A stretch of DNA of 64,000 nt from CAVRUZ01 sp963724495 (GTDB lineage: Bacteria; Actinomycetota; Actinomycetes; Propionibacteriales; DAIQRJ01). The notes under the pieces were generated by a model that saw nothing but the letters and a program-made list of their open reading frames with translations, was not told where the DNA came from and made no database searches. The DNA is taken from contig CAVRUZ010000002.1 of assembly GCA_963724495.1 (NCBI GenBank), positions 434,001-498,000 of the forward strand. Reading direction: 5' to 3'. This document shows positions 17,842 through 27,148 of this stretch, piece after piece; positions within the stretch are counted from its first letter, which is position 1; each line of letters opens with the position of its first letter. A program made the translations under genes and the position numbers.

Positions 17842-18402
17842 ATGCACTGTCCGCACTGCAAGAACCCGGACTCCCGGGTCATCGACTCACGGGTGAGCGA
17901 CGACGGCATGGCCATCCGCCGCCGGCGCGTGTGCCCGAACTGTGACGGCCGGTTCTCGACCGTCGAGCAGGTGCAGCTCACGGTGGTGAAGCGCAACGGC
18001 ATCACCGAGTCGTTCAGCCGCGAAAAGGTCATCAGCGGAGTCCGCAAGGCCTGCAAGGGCAGGCCGGTCACCGACGACGCACTCGCCGCCCTGGCCCAGC
18101 GGGTCGAGGAAGGCCTCAAGGCGCAGGGCCTGGCCGAGGTGCCCTCGCAGGACGTCGGCCTCGCCATCCTCACGCCGCTGCGCGAGCTCGACGAGGTCGC
18201 GTACATGCGATTCGCCAGCGTCTACCGCAACTTCTCCAGCCTCAACGACTTCGCCACCGAGATCTCGCTGCTCGTGGCCGACCGTCAGCACGGTGACCTC
18301 GGCGACGACCAGGACGGCGAACCGACCGGCGAACGTGAACACGTGCCACGGGAACGAAGCGATGCACAGCCGTCCTCGCCACGACCGGGCCGACGCGGCT
18401 GA
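17842..18402 (+). CDS. nrdR: transcriptional repressor NrdR
   Basis: NrdR represses ribonucleotide reductase genes in response to ATP/dATP. The N-terminal zinc ribbon is complete: CPHCKNPDSRVIDSR then RRRRVCPNCDGRFST. The ATP-cone follows from about residue 50, with VVKRNGITESFSREKV and YMRFASVYRNFSSLNDF. The last 35 residues are a non-conserved hydrophilic tail, so at 186 residues it is longer than the usual 150-160. GGAGGGAGG lies before the ATG. nrdJ, its expected target, is 244 bases downstream. Confidence 0.96.
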   Translation: MHCPHCKNPDSRVIDSRVSDDGMAIRRRRVCPNCDGRFSTVEQVQLTVVKRNGITESFSREKVISGVRKACKGRPVTDDALAALAQRVEEGLKAQGLAEVPSQDVGLAILTPLRELDEVAYMRFASVYRNFSSLNDFATEISLLVADRQHGDLGDDQDGEPTGEREHVPRERSDAQPSSPRPGRRG

Positions 18403-18421
18403 GGCCGCTGGCTCCAAGGCC

Positions 18422-18466
18422 CGACCGCCGGGCCGGTCGAGGGGAAGCGCCCCGGCCCGGCGGTCG
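18422..18466 (+). terminator. 15-bp hairpin downstream of nrdR
   Basis: CGACCGCCGGGCCGG pairs perfectly with CCGGCCCGGCGGTCG across a 15-base loop. There is no T-run, so it may be an intrinsic terminator of the GC-rich actinobacterial type or an attenuator or processing site between nrdR and nrdJ. Confidence 0.6.
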
Positions 18467-18545
18467 CAGCAACACCGCAGTCACAGCAACACAGCAGTCA
18501 CAGCAAGCAGGAGTCCAGCAACGCAGCAGTCACAGCAACACAGCA
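18467..18545 (+). repeat. CA/GCA-rich short repeats in the nrdJ leader
   Basis: CAGTCACAGCAA occurs exactly three times (18478, 18495, 18527), embedded in further CAGCAACA units. The strand is nearly free of T over this stretch, which is unusual next to the surrounding GC-rich coding DNA. It sits between the nrdR hairpin and the nrdJ start. Confidence 0.8.
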
Positions 18546-18646
18546 CGACAGAACAACCCGAGACCCCGGACACCGCACGATCCGTCCCTGACCGACTGAC
18601 TAGACAGCACCTGCGTGGTGCGACGATCGCAAGGAGTACTTGGTAA

Positions 18647-21547
18647 ATGAGCGCAGACGTCAGCGGTACCGCGGGTGCCAGGCACGCCGAGAAGACCGGG
18701 CGTGCGGGTCTGACCATCGGCCGTATCCACACCACGCCGGGAGTGCATCCCTACGACGAGGTGACGTGGGAGCGACGCGATGTGGTGCAGACCAACTGGA
18801 AGACCGGTGAGACGGTCTTCGAGCAGCGGAACGTGGAGTTCCCCGACTTCTGGTCGATCAACGCATCGACGATCGTCACCACCAAGTACTTCCGCGGTGC
18901 CGTCGGGAGCCAGGAACGTGAGCAGACCCTGCGTCAGTTGATCGATCGCGTGGTGCTCACCTACACCAAGTCCGGCCGCGACAACGGCTACTTCGCCACT
19001 GAGGGCGACGCCGAGACGTTCGAGCACGAGCTCACCTGGGCACTCCTGCACCAGGTCTTCAGCTTCAACTCACCCGTGTGGTTCAACGTCGGCACCGCGT
19101 CACCGCAGCAGGTCAGCGCGTGCTTCATCCTGGCGGTCGACGACTCGATGGACTCGATTCTCAACTGGTACAGGGAAGAAGGGCTGATCTTCAAGGGCGG
19201 ATCCGGCGCCGGCCTGAATCTCTCCCGCATCCGTTCGAGCAAGGAGCTGCTGTCGTCGGGCGGTACGGCCTCCGGCCCGGTGAGCTTCATGCGTGGAGCC
19301 GACGCCTCCGCCGGCACCATCAAGTCCGGTGGGGCCACCCGGCGGGCCGCGAAGATGGTCGTGCTCGACGTCGACCACCCCGACATCGAGGAGTTCATCG
19401 AGACCAAGGCGCGCGAGGAGAACAAGATCCGCGCACTGCGCGACGCCGGGTACGACATGGACCTGGGTGGCAAGGACATCACTTCCGTGCAGTACCAGAA
19501 CGCCAACAACTCCGTGCGGGTCACCGACGAGTTCATGCGCTCGGTGGAGAAGGGCGAGCCGTTCGGCCTCAAGTCCCGCAAGGACGGTCGGGTGGTGGAG
19601 ACGGTCGAGGCGCGCGACCTCTTCGACAAGATCGCCACGGCGGCCTGGGAGTGCGCCGACCCGGGTATCCAGTACGACGACACGATCAACGACTGGCACA
19701 CCAACCCCGAGACCGGGCGCATCACCGCATCCAACCCGTGCTCGGAGTACATGAGCCTGGACAACTCCTCCTGCAACCTGGCTTCGCTGAACCTGCTGAA
19801 GTTCCTGCGCGACGACGACACGTTCGACGCCGCGAGGTTCGCCAAGGTGGTGGAGCTGGTCATCACCGCCATGGACATCTCGATCTGCTTCGCCGACTTC
19901 CCGACCGAGGCGATCGGCGACACCACCCGCGACTTCCGCCAGCTCGGCATCGGGTACGCCAACCTGGGCGCACTCTTGATGGCCACCGGTCATGGCTACG
20001 ACTCCGACGGCGGACGCGCGCTGGCGGGCACGATCACCTCGCTGATGACCGGCACCGCCTACCGGCGCTCCGCCGAGCTCGCGGCCGTCGTCGGCCCGTA
20101 CGCCGGCTACGCACGCAATGCCCAGGCCCACAAGCGGGTCATGCGAAAGCACCAGGCGGCCAACGACACCGTGCGCACGCTCGGCACGATGGACGCGTCG
20201 GTGCACCAGCTCGCCACGAAGGCGTGGGCCGACGTGATCGCCCTGGGTGAGACCAACGGCTTCCGCAACGCGCAGGCGTCGGTGCTCGCTCCTACCGGCA
20301 CCATCGGCTTCATGATGGACTGCGACACCACCGGCATCGAACCCGACTTCTCGCTGGTGAAGTTCAAGAAACTCGTCGGTGGCGGCTCGATGCAGATCGT
20401 GAACCAGACCGTCCCGCGGGCGCTGAAGATGCTCGGCTACTCCGACGAGACCGCAGAGGCCATCGTCGAGCACATCGCCGAGAACGGGCACGTGATCGAC
20501 GCGCCGGGGCTTCGTCCCGAGCACTACGAGGTGTTCGACTGCGCGATGGGCGCCCGGGCGATCAAGCCGATGGGCCACGTGAAGATGATGGCGGCGGCAC
20601 AGCCGTTCCTGTCCGGTGCCATCTCCAAGACGGTGAACCTGCCCGAGTCGGCAACGGTGGAGGAGATCGGCGACGTCTACCTGCAGGGGTGGAAGCTCGG
20701 GCTCAAGGCGCTGGCGGTCTACCGCGACAACTGCAAGGTGGGCCAGCCGCTGAGCGACGGCAAGGGCAAGAACACCGGCACCGACTCCAACGCGTCGGCC
20801 GAGCCGGCGCGGGTGGAGTACCGGCCCATTCGCCGGCGCCTGCCCAAGCGGCGTCCCAGCCAGACGACGTCGTTCGCCGTCGGCGGGGCCGAGGGCTACC
20901 TCACCGCCGGTTCCTACCCCGATGACGGGCTGGGCGAGCTGTTCCTCAAGTTCGGCAAGCAGGGTTCGACTCTTGCCGGTGTGATGGACGCATTCTCGAT
21001 CGCGGTGTCGATCGGCCTGCAGTACGGCGTTCCGCTCGAGACCTACGTCGAGAAGTTCACCAACCTGCGGTTCGAGCCCGCCGGCCTGACCGACGATCCC
21101 GACGTCCGGATGGCGCAGTCGATCATGGACTACGTGTTCCGGCGGCTGGCCCTGGATCACCTCGACTTCGACACCCGCTCCTTCCTCGGCATCTATTCGG
21201 CCGAGGAGCGGTCCCGCCAGCTCGACACCGGCTCCTACCAGGCCGACGAGAGCGACAGCGACGACCTGGAGGACGAACTGGAGACGATCTCGCAGTCGGC
21301 GCAGACCACGACAGCCAGGCGCAAGGACACACCGCCCGTGGCCGAGGCCTCGGAGCTGCAGTCAGGATCGGGCGCGGCGGATGCCCGGCTGGCGAGCCCG
21401 GAGGTGCACAGCTCGACCGAACTCCTGGAGCAGTTGCAGGGCCGGGCTGCCGACGCGCCGATGTGCTTCACCTGCGGGACGAAGATGCGTCCGGCCGGCT
21501 CGTGCTTCGTGTGCGAGGGATGCGGGTCGACGAGCGGCTGCAGCTGA
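18647..21547 (+). CDS. nrdJ: class II (adenosylcobalamin-dependent) ribonucleotide reductase
   Basis: NrdJ makes deoxynucleotides without oxygen, using vitamin B12. The 966-residue length and the block FKGGSGAGLNLSRIRSSKE fit the actinobacterial type. Other family blocks are SACFILAVDDSMDSI (first active-site Cys), NPCSEYMSLDNSSCNLASLN (radical and partner cysteines) and LAPTGTIGFMMDCDTTGIEP. The C-terminus ends in a zinc-like cysteine cluster, CFTCGTKMRPAGSCFVCEGC, then CS. A glycine-rich variable region lies before it. AAGGAG precedes the ATG. No B12 riboswitch is visible upstream; control probably comes from NrdR. Confidence 0.97.
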   Translation: MSADVSGTAGARHAEKTGRAGLTIGRIHTTPGVHPYDEVTWERRDVVQTNWKTGETVFEQRNVEFPDFWSINASTIVTTKYFRGAVGSQEREQTLRQLIDRVVLTYTKSGRDNGYFATEGDAETFEHELTWALLHQVFSFNSPVWFNVGTASPQQVSACFILAVDDSMDSILNWYREEGLIFKGGSGAGLNLSRIRSSKELLSSGGTASGPVSFMRGADASAGTIKSGGATRRAAKMVVLDVDHPDIEEFIETKAREENKIRALRDAGYDMDLGGKDITSVQYQNANNSVRVTDEFMRSVEKGEPFGLKSRKDGRVVETVEARDLFDKIATAAWECADPGIQYDDTINDWHTNPETGRITASNPCSEYMSLDNSSCNLASLNLLKFLRDDDTFDAARFAKVVELVITAMDISICFADFPTEAIGDTTRDFRQLGIGYANLGALLMATGHGYDSDGGRALAGTITSLMTGTAYRRSAELAAVVGPYAGYARNAQAHKRVMRKHQAANDTVRTLGTMDASVHQLATKAWADVIALGETNGFRNAQASVLAPTGTIGFMMDCDTTGIEPDFSLVKFKKLVGGGSMQIVNQTVPRALKMLGYSDETAEAIVEHIAENGHVIDAPGLRPEHYEVFDCAMGARAIKPMGHVKMMAAAQPFLSGAISKTVNLPESATVEEIGDVYLQGWKLGLKALAVYRDNCKVGQPLSDGKGKNTGTDSNASAEPARVEYRPIRRRLPKRRPSQTTSFAVGGAEGYLTAGSYPDDGLGELFLKFGKQGSTLAGVMDAFSIAVSIGLQYGVPLETYVEKFTNLRFEPAGLTDDPDVRMAQSIMDYVFRRLALDHLDFDTRSFLGIYSAEERSRQLDTGSYQADESDSDDLEDELETISQSAQTTTARRKDTPPVAEASELQSGSGAADARLASPEVHSSTELLEQLQGRAADAPMCFTCGTKMRPAGSCFVCEGCGSTSGCS

Positions 21548-21586
21548 CGCGACCAGGCTGCGGTCCGCTACGGCGACCAAACTGGA

Positions 21587-21616
21587 GGGGCCGGAACCGA
21601 AAGGTTCCGGCCCCTT
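21587..21616 (+). terminator. intrinsic terminator of nrdJ
   Basis: A perfect 12-bp stem, GGGGCCGGAACC with GGTTCCGGCCCC, closes a GAAA tetraloop and is followed by TTCGG. It lies 40 bases after the nrdJ stop and before the convergent DUF1801 gene. Confidence 0.85.
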
Positions 21617-21717
21617 CGGCGTCTGACCGTGCCCTGACCGGTCGCGAGATTTCCTTGCTGCGCTGGAGGATCCACCGGTAGCGGCCACCCTGCCGATGTG
21701 ACGACGGCGAACGTGAC

Positions 21718-22185
21718 CTAGCTCGGTCGCCGCTTCGGACCCGTCATGATCCGGATGGTCTTGCCGCGGTCACCCTCGTCGGGCTTCATGCCCGCGGCGT
21801 TCATCGCGGTGCGGAGGTAGTCCTCGATCCACGGAGCGTTGGCCGGAGACGCGTCGTCGGCTGAGCGGAACGTCACGTGGCGCTTGTGAGTGCCGGTGCC
21901 ATCGAGCACACCGAGGGGGTCCGGGTGACTCGCACCCTCCCGGAAGCCGAGGTTGGCGTGCCTGGAGTAGGTCGCGATGTCGCAGATGCTGTCCTGCCAC
22001 CGAGTGGTGGGTGTGAACACGATCGTCACCGCGTTGACCGCATCCCACACGACCTCGTGCGCGTTCGGCATCACGCTCAGGACACGATCGCGCAGCCGCA
22101 GGACGGTCTCGGCGAGCGCCTCGTCGAATGGTGAGAGAAAGCCGTCGAGCTCAGGGAGAGGCTTGCGGCGGGTCGATCGAGCCAC
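21718..22185 (-). CDS. DUF1801 domain-containing protein
   Basis: This 155-residue protein matches the DUF1801 (YdhG-like) fold: ELDGFLSPFDEALAETVLRLR near the start, then MPNAHEVVWDAVNAVTIVF and SRHANLGFREGASHP. The biochemical role is unknown; some relatives bind iron or act as small stress proteins. The GTG at 22185 is selected because TAGGGT lies exactly 7 bases upstream, giving a leaderless start; the long upstream extension of the frame has no family similarity. It is convergent with nrdJ. Confidence 0.8.
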   Translation of the reverse strand: MARSTRRKPLPELDGFLSPFDEALAETVLRLRDRVLSVMPNAHEVVWDAVNAVTIVFTPTTRWQDSICDIATYSRHANLGFREGASHPDPLGVLDGTGTHKRHVTFRSADDASPANAPWIEDYLRTAMNAAGMKPDEGDRGKTIRIMTGPKRRPS

Positions 22186-22192
22186 GCGGCGA

Positions 22193-22198
22193 ACCCTA
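22193..22198 (-). promoter_or_regulatory. TAGGGT -10 element of the DUF1801 gene
   Basis: Reads TAGGGT on the minus strand, with 7 bases to the GTG start. Confidence 0.5.
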
Positions 22199-22332
22199 CG
22201 ACTGGTCACCGGAGTCGGTCGCGATCCGGGTGTGGCGGTCTTGCCGAGGGTGAGCCTTCGGGGGTCTACTTCCCCGAGATGCGCGGCGACCGCGCCGCGG
22301 ACAGCCATGCTGCTTGAAGAGAGTGAGCTTCG

Positions 22333-22882
22333 GTGGACGAACAGGTTGCCACGCGTCGAGGTCCGCTGGTGGCGGCGTTGCTGGTGGGCGCAGGAGTCTC
22401 CGTGGTTCTCGGCGTGTACGGGCGCGTGCACGAGGCGAACTCCCGCGGACTGCCGGACTTCGGCTTCGGAAGCCCCCTCGTGTTCAAGGTCTGGTTCGGC
22501 TCCGCCGTCATGCTGCTGGCGATCGCCCAACTGGTGCTCGCCATGTGGCTCTACGGCAAGCTGCCGCGTGCCGGCGACGCTCCGTCGTGGGTGGGGACCG
22601 CTCATCGGGCCACCGGCTACACCGCCCTCGTGCTGTCGCTCCCGGTCGCGGCGCTGTGCCTCTACGGCTTCGGGTTCAACCCGGATCCGTTCTCCGGCCG
22701 GGTCCTGTTGCACTCGATCACCGGCTGCCTGCTCTACGGGGCCTTCGCGGCGAAGGTGATCATCGTCCGGAGCTCGCGGCATGCCGGGCTGGGCGATACC
22801 GCTGGTCGGGTCGGTCATCTTCACGACCATCGTTCTCGTCTGGCTGAGCAGTGCCGTGTGGTACGTCCTGTACCACGACTGA
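22333..22882 (+). pseudogene. DUF6529-like integral membrane protein, frameshifted
   Basis: The first 148 residues contain three hydrophobic segments and HRATGYTALVLSLPVAALCL, HSITGCLLYGAFAAKVIIV, typical of a small cytochrome-b561-like membrane family annotated DUF6529. At about 22775-22781 the frame leaves the family pattern. In the next frame the sequence continues MPGWAIPLVGSVIFTTIVLV and ends in AVWYVLYHD with a TGA at 22882, the expected last membrane helix. Removing one base before the ATG at 22781 restores a protein of about 182 residues. The intact last helix favours a sequencing indel over true decay. Confidence 0.65.
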
Positions 22883-23003
22883 ACCTCCTGATCCGCACTC
22901 CAGAGCGCGCTCTGCCGCCCCTTGCGTGCCCCCGAAATGTCGGTGGTCACTGGAAGAGTGCGTTCTATCGGAGTCCTTCTCCGCGGCAGTTTCGGGAGTC
23001 GTC

Positions 23004-24026
23004 ATGGGTGAGATCGATGAGTTCGATGCGGCAATCGAGCTGGCGTGGGACACGTTTGAAGCGACTCTCACCGCGGCTTTCCATGAACTGGGCCAGGACA
23101 GGCTCGACGTCACCGTCCAGTGTGGACGTGCCTTCGATCTGGATGCCGGCGTGCCCTGGGTCTGGGTCGACCTCGACGACGGTGACCTTCGAGTCAGCGC
23201 GACCCCGCGAGACGACCTGCTCGCGCGGTTCCGGCTGCGCCGCTGGCAGCGCCGTCGCCTGGTGGAACTGGGGTGGCCGGCGAGCACTGTCGATGGTCAC
23301 GGCGTCGCCATGGTGGGGACGAACGTGCCGCCGCTGCGGGTTGCACGGGCCGACGCAGCCGATCTGGCCACACTGATCGTCGGACTGGTGCGCGAGATCT
23401 GGGCGGTGCCACATCCGGCATTCCTCGACGTCGACGACGTGCTCGAACCGGCACCGGTCGAGCCGTTCCTCGACGAGACATCCGGCTTCCCCGTCTGTGG
23501 GGAGGCTGACGAGCTCCCGCCGCCACCGCCGGTCGCGTGGCCCACGGACCGGTCGGAGCTCGCCGCTCTGGTGGCAGGCACCCTGGCGGGTGCACCGCAC
23601 CTTGACTTCGACCAGCCGGTGGAGGACGACGCTCAGTACCTGCTGTGCGACGGCCTGGTGGTGCGCGTCGGCGTGCATGCCTCGATGCCGATCGTCGAGC
23701 TCCGCGTCGGCTTGCTCATGGACGTCGAGAATCAGAAGCGCGCACGGCTGGAGGTCAATCTGGCCAATCGGTCAAGCGATGTCGCCCATTACGTATCCGA
23801 CGGAACGCAGGTGTTCGCCGACGCGGTCTGCCCGGGTCTGCCCTTCGTGCCGGACCAACTGAGGTGGGTCGTCGCCACCTTCATCGAGGAGGTGGCGCTT
23901 GCCCAGGCACCTATGCAGGAGCGGCTCGACGCATCGTCGATGCGTTACGACCACGGGCCGCTCGAGGCAACGGAGCAGGAGGAATCGCGGCTGACCGACA
24001 TGGACCTGGACGGGGAGGCAGCCTGA
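23004..24026 (+). CDS. YbjN / type III secretion chaperone-like (TY-Chap) domain protein
   Basis: This 340-residue acidic protein appears to hold two related alpha/beta modules: residues about 5-140 (starting EFDAAIELAWDTFEATL) and about 195-320 (including VRVGVHASMPIVELRVGLLM and AQAPMQERLDASS). They are joined by a proline-rich linker ELPPPPPVAWP. This pattern resembles actinobacterial proteins annotated as T3SS/YbjN peptide-binding chaperones. The specific partner is unknown. The ATG at 23004 has CGGGAG 6-8 bases upstream. Family placement is by fold pattern and not by a signature motif. Confidence 0.6.
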   Translation: MGEIDEFDAAIELAWDTFEATLTAAFHELGQDRLDVTVQCGRAFDLDAGVPWVWVDLDDGDLRVSATPRDDLLARFRLRRWQRRRLVELGWPASTVDGHGVAMVGTNVPPLRVARADAADLATLIVGLVREIWAVPHPAFLDVDDVLEPAPVEPFLDETSGFPVCGEADELPPPPPVAWPTDRSELAALVAGTLAGAPHLDFDQPVEDDAQYLLCDGLVVRVGVHASMPIVELRVGLLMDVENQKRARLEVNLANRSSDVAHYVSDGTQVFADAVCPGLPFVPDQLRWVVATFIEEVALAQAPMQERLDASSMRYDHGPLEATEQEESRLTDMDLDGEAA

Positions 24027-24051
24027 CCAACGGGGCCAGCGATCCGGACCG

Positions 24052-24633
24052 TCAGACCCGGTAGACCTTCACCGTGCCGATCACCGTGTCGGCCGTCAGC
24101 CGGATCAGCGGCCCCACGCCGTGCGCTGAGTCCTGCCCGATCGACCGCGTCCCGACCGTGGTGTTGCCGTCGACCTGGACCCGCACCTCTGCCGGAACCC
24201 AGACCTTGATGCTGCCCACCTTGGCGGACAGGTGCAGATGCACCTCTGGGCCGTCGATCTCGGCACCGGAGAGGTCGACCTTGAGCGGCCCAAGAGTGGT
24301 GGCCAACTTGGTCTCGCGATCCAGGCGCCAGCGACCGTTGCGCTTGATCCCTCCGACGGCGATGTGCTGCACCACCGGCTGGGTCGGGGTCGGGCGCCGC
24401 ACGAGCTCTCCTGGACCGGGCAGGTCGGCAAGGAGAGGGACGAGCTCACCGCGCGTCTTGGCGCTGTAGGCCTGATCGGCCCGCTCGCTGAACTCCGCCA
24501 GGCTGATCCGGCCCTCGCCGGCCGCGTCGCCGAGCTGGGTGACCACGGAGTCGCGTTCGGCGTCTGACACCCGGATCGGATCGGGCAGTGCTGATGGCTC
24601 TCCAGCCCGTTGCAGACCCTCGGATTCGCTCAC
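24052..24633 (-). CDS. DUF1707 domain-containing protein
   Basis: This 193-residue protein has the N-terminal DUF1707 (SHOCT-like) module, IRVSDAERDSVVTQLGDAAG then GRISLAEFSERADQAYSAKT. A C-terminal beta-rich domain (about residues 95-193, LATTLGPLKVDLSGAEIDGP onward) resembles the cell-wall-active antibiotic response domain. No membrane helix is evident. The GTG at 24633 is chosen for a TAGGGT hexamer exactly 7 bases upstream. Function is unknown; related proteins are linked to envelope stress. Confidence 0.85.
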   Translation of the reverse strand: MSESEGLQRAGEPSALPDPIRVSDAERDSVVTQLGDAAGEGRISLAEFSERADQAYSAKTRGELVPLLADLPGPGELVRRPTPTQPVVQHIAVGGIKRNGRWRLDRETKLATTLGPLKVDLSGAEIDGPEVHLHLSAKVGSIKVWVPAEVRVQVDGNTTVGTRSIGQDSAHGVGPLIRLTADTVIGTVKVYRV

Positions 24634-24640
24634 GCTGGTG

Positions 24641-24646
24641 ACCCTA
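24641..24646 (-). promoter_or_regulatory. TAGGGT -10 element of the DUF1707 gene
   Basis: TAGGGT on the minus strand, 7 bases from the GTG start. Confidence 0.5.
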
Positions 24647-24782
24647 GTGCTCCTGCCTCCGCGGCCGCGGGAGGTGCAGACCGAACGCACTCCCGGACGA
24701 GACGTGTGGGAACGTGCAGGCCCTGTCGGGCCGAGGCCGACTGGTCGCCTTCTTACGGAGAGTGGTCGAACGGTGACCGAAC

Positions 24783-25391
24783 GTGGACAACGCTCCGCCT
24801 CCGCACCGGCCGCATCAAGCGAAGCCGAAGAAGACGACGTACCTCACGCTGACCTTCGGCGAAGGCGACAACATCCAGTTCTGCCAACGCCGGCTGCGTG
24901 ATCTGTGGGACAACGCCGACAGGGGCAAGGCACCGATGAACTGGACGGTGAGCCCGCTGCTCGCCGATATCGGCCCCAAGCTCCTCAACCACTTCCAGCG
25001 GACGTCCACGAAGAACGACCTGCTGGTCTGTGGCCCGTCCGGCGCCGGCTACACGTACCCGGACTCGTGGGCCGAGGGCGAGCTCGACGTCTACACCAGG
25101 CTGTCGGGCCGGTACATGAAGGCGACCGGCATGGATGTCGTCTACGCGTACAGCACCCGTGGCGACGACGGATGGCAGGCGCTGCCCGCCAGGGTGATCG
25201 AGTCATTCGCCGAACACACCGACCTTCGGGGCATCATCCAGACCGACGAGAAGGGTGACATCGTCAAGCCGGACGCGGCGGTTCCGCTGATCGGGAACTT
25301 CAGTCCGGTCGGAAAGGCCGCGGAGTACAAGGAGAAGCTGCTCGACTACATCGAAGCCGACACCGGCCTCGACCTCTCCGAGCAGGATGAA
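24783..25391 (+). pseudogene. GxGYxYP glycoside-hydrolase-like protein, fragment
   Basis: The frame contains YLTLTFGEGDNIQFCQRRL and the name-giving GPSGAGYTYPDSW (about residue 90), so it is the C-terminal domain of the putative glycoside hydrolase family GxGYxYP. Full proteins have about 500 residues with a separate N-terminal domain and a signal peptide; neither is present here. At about 25385-25395 the family similarity stops, and the DNA becomes the reverse strand of an acyl-CoA dehydrogenase fragment. Both ends are therefore truncated. The start given is only the first available GTG. Confidence 0.6.
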
Positions 25392-25748
25392 GAGCGCTGC
25401 CCGCGCCACGTGCGCGCCGGGCCGCTCGTCGACCCACGGCAGCGACTGGACGCGCGCGTCCAGCGCCAGCCGCAAGAGCGAGTCCCAGGCCGGGTGGAAC
25501 TCGATCTGGTCGATCCGCTCGCCGTAGCGGTCGTGCGTCCGCAGGACGGGCGGATGCTCGTTCGCGAGCCGGCCCCACTCGAGCGGCTCGCCGCCGAGCG
25601 ACGCCCCGAAGGCGGCGACGTCTCGCTCCCAAGGCGCACCGCCCTCCCGGCGCAACGCCTCGACGAGCACCGCGTCCTGCTCGTAGAGGTTGTAGCCCGC
25701 GAGCGACGGCGGCTGATTCGCGGCTGAGGTTGGCTGCGTCGTGGCCAT
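25392..25748 (-). pseudogene. acyl-CoA dehydrogenase (AidB-like), N-terminal fragment
   Basis: About 118 residues are recognisable, including PPSLAGYNLYEQDAVLVEAL, GRLANEHPPVLRTHDRYGER and IDQIEFHPAWDSLL. This is the N-terminal helical region of the AidB-like acyl-CoA dehydrogenase subfamily (normally about 540 residues). It ends abruptly near GAHVARAALFIL, where the GxGYxYP fragment begins on the other strand. Its ATG overlaps the stop of the upstream FAD oxidoreductase (ATGA), so the two were once an operon. The missing three quarters make it non-functional unless the junction is an assembly error. Confidence 0.65.
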
Positions 25749-27104
25749 CAGGCCGGCGGGATGTTCTGGTTGAAGCGGAGGACGTTGCCGGGGTCGTACC
25801 GGCGCTTGACCTCGCGCAGCCGCTCGAACCGTTCCTCGCCGAAGGCCGCTCGGACCCGCTCGACAGGCTCGTCGGCCTGCATGTAGTTCAGGTAGCCGCC
25901 GCCTTGGAGCGAGTGCGGCTCCACTGCCGCCGCGGTCCCGCGGGCCCAGTCGATCCCCACGTCGTCGTGCGCGGGGTCCTCCCAGATCCCGAGCGCGCTG
26001 ACGTTGAACGCCGCCTCGCGGAAGCCCACGGCGGTGGCGTCGCGTGGGACGCGCAGCCGCAGCTCCGTGGATCGCCTCGATCAGGATGCCTCCGGGCGTC
26101 TGTGCAGGAGCCTCGAACCGGTCGAAGAGCTCGTCGACGGCCGTGTCCGGCAGCTCCCTGACGAAGTGCCCCTTCCAGTAGTGGCGGAGCCCGAAGGGCA
26201 GGTCGAGCTCGCTCTGCAGCTCGAGATACGACCGCCGCCTGACGTCGTCGACTTGCAGGCCGGGCGCCTTCCGGAGGAGGCGGAGGCCCTCCGGCTCGGG
26301 GTCCTCGCCCGATGAGCAGACGATCACCGCGAACATGCGCTCGCCGGTGTCGCGGGTCTCGGCGATCTGGCACTGGACGGAGAAGTCGTCGGACGCCGCG
26401 AGTGCGACGTCGCGGAAGACGCGGCATGCCTCCCGCGCCGTGTCGTACGCGTACACCAGGAAGCCGCCGACGACCTCTCGCAGCGGATGGAGCGTGAAGT
26501 CGAGCCTGGTGACGACGCCGAAGTTGCCGCCGCCGCCGCGCAGCGCCCAGAAGAGGTCGGCGTGAGCGTTCTCGCTCGCCACGCGCACGTCGCCGTCCAC
26601 GGTGACGACCTCGGCGGCCACGAGGCTGTCGCAGGTGAGGCCGAGCCGTCCGATCAGGAAGCCGATGCCGCCGCCGAGGGTGAGCCCGCCGACACCGGTC
26701 GTCGCGAAGGTGCCGCCGGGCACGGCGAACCCGTGTGCCTGAGCCGCGGCGTCGAACGTCCGCCAGATCGCGCCGCCGCCTGCCCTCGCGACACGCGCCT
26801 CCGGATCGACGTCGACCTCTCCGAGCCCCGAGAGATCGACGACCAGGCCGCCGTCGCAGACGGCGTGGCCGGCGACGTTGTGCCCGCCGCCTCGGACGGC
26901 GACCGGCAGCTCGTGCTCGCTCGCGATCGTGAAGGCGATTGCGACGTCCTCCGTGCTCCGGCAGCGCGCAATCGCGAGCGGGCGGCGGTCAATCAGCGCG
27001 TTGAAGGTGGCCCGCGCCTGGTCGTACGCCGGGTCCTCATCGGTGAGGATCTCCCCGGAGAAGCCGCGCGCGGCCGCAACGGGCGCGAGTGCGGGCGTAC
27101 TCAT
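25748..27104 (-). pseudogene. FAD-linked oxidoreductase (berberine-bridge type), frameshifted
   Basis: The N-terminal FAD-binding PCMH domain is clear: ELPVAVRGGGHNVAGHAVCD with the His used for covalent FAD attachment, then TLGGGIGFLIGRLGLTCDSL. The frame breaks at about 26057. The berberine-bridge C-terminus (ALGIWEDPAHDDVGIDWARG then VKRRYDPGNVLRFNQNI) is in another frame that stops at 25748. Removing one base of the CC pair at 26057-26058 joins them into about 451 residues. Substrate is unknown. The start at 27104 is supported by a TAGGCT hexamer 7 bases upstream. Confidence 0.75.
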
Positions 27105-27111
27105 CCAGCCG

Positions 27112-27117
27112 AGCCTA
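27112..27117 (-). promoter_or_regulatory. TAGGCT -10 element of the FAD oxidoreductase
   Basis: TAGGCT on the minus strand, 7 bases before the ATG; it is divergent from the TACGGT element at 27137. Confidence 0.5.
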
Positions 27118-27136
27118 TCCCAGGCATGGCAGTGCA

Positions 27137-27142
27137 TACGGT
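27137..27142 (+). promoter_or_regulatory. TACGGT -10 element of the gene at 27149
   Basis: TACGGT lies 6 bases before the ATG at 27149. The two divergent -10 elements are 20 bases apart. Confidence 0.45.
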
Positions 27143-27148
27143 GTCGGC

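Noticed and set aside
18467..18646. Adenosylcobalamin riboswitch upstream of nrdJ
   Set aside because: No B12 box (GCCACTG-like) or matching fold is visible. B12 riboswitches usually control the B12-independent reductase, and the sequence is a simple CA-rich repeat.
19100..21160. A 686-codon minus-strand open frame
   Set aside because: It is the antisense of nrdJ. Its protein is a His/Val/Arg-rich string with no domain, typical of the reverse strand of GC-rich genes.
25203..25391. Continuation of the acyl-CoA dehydrogenase past 25391
   Set aside because: The frame stays open to 25203, but those residues are antisense to the GxGYxYP domain and lose family similarity.
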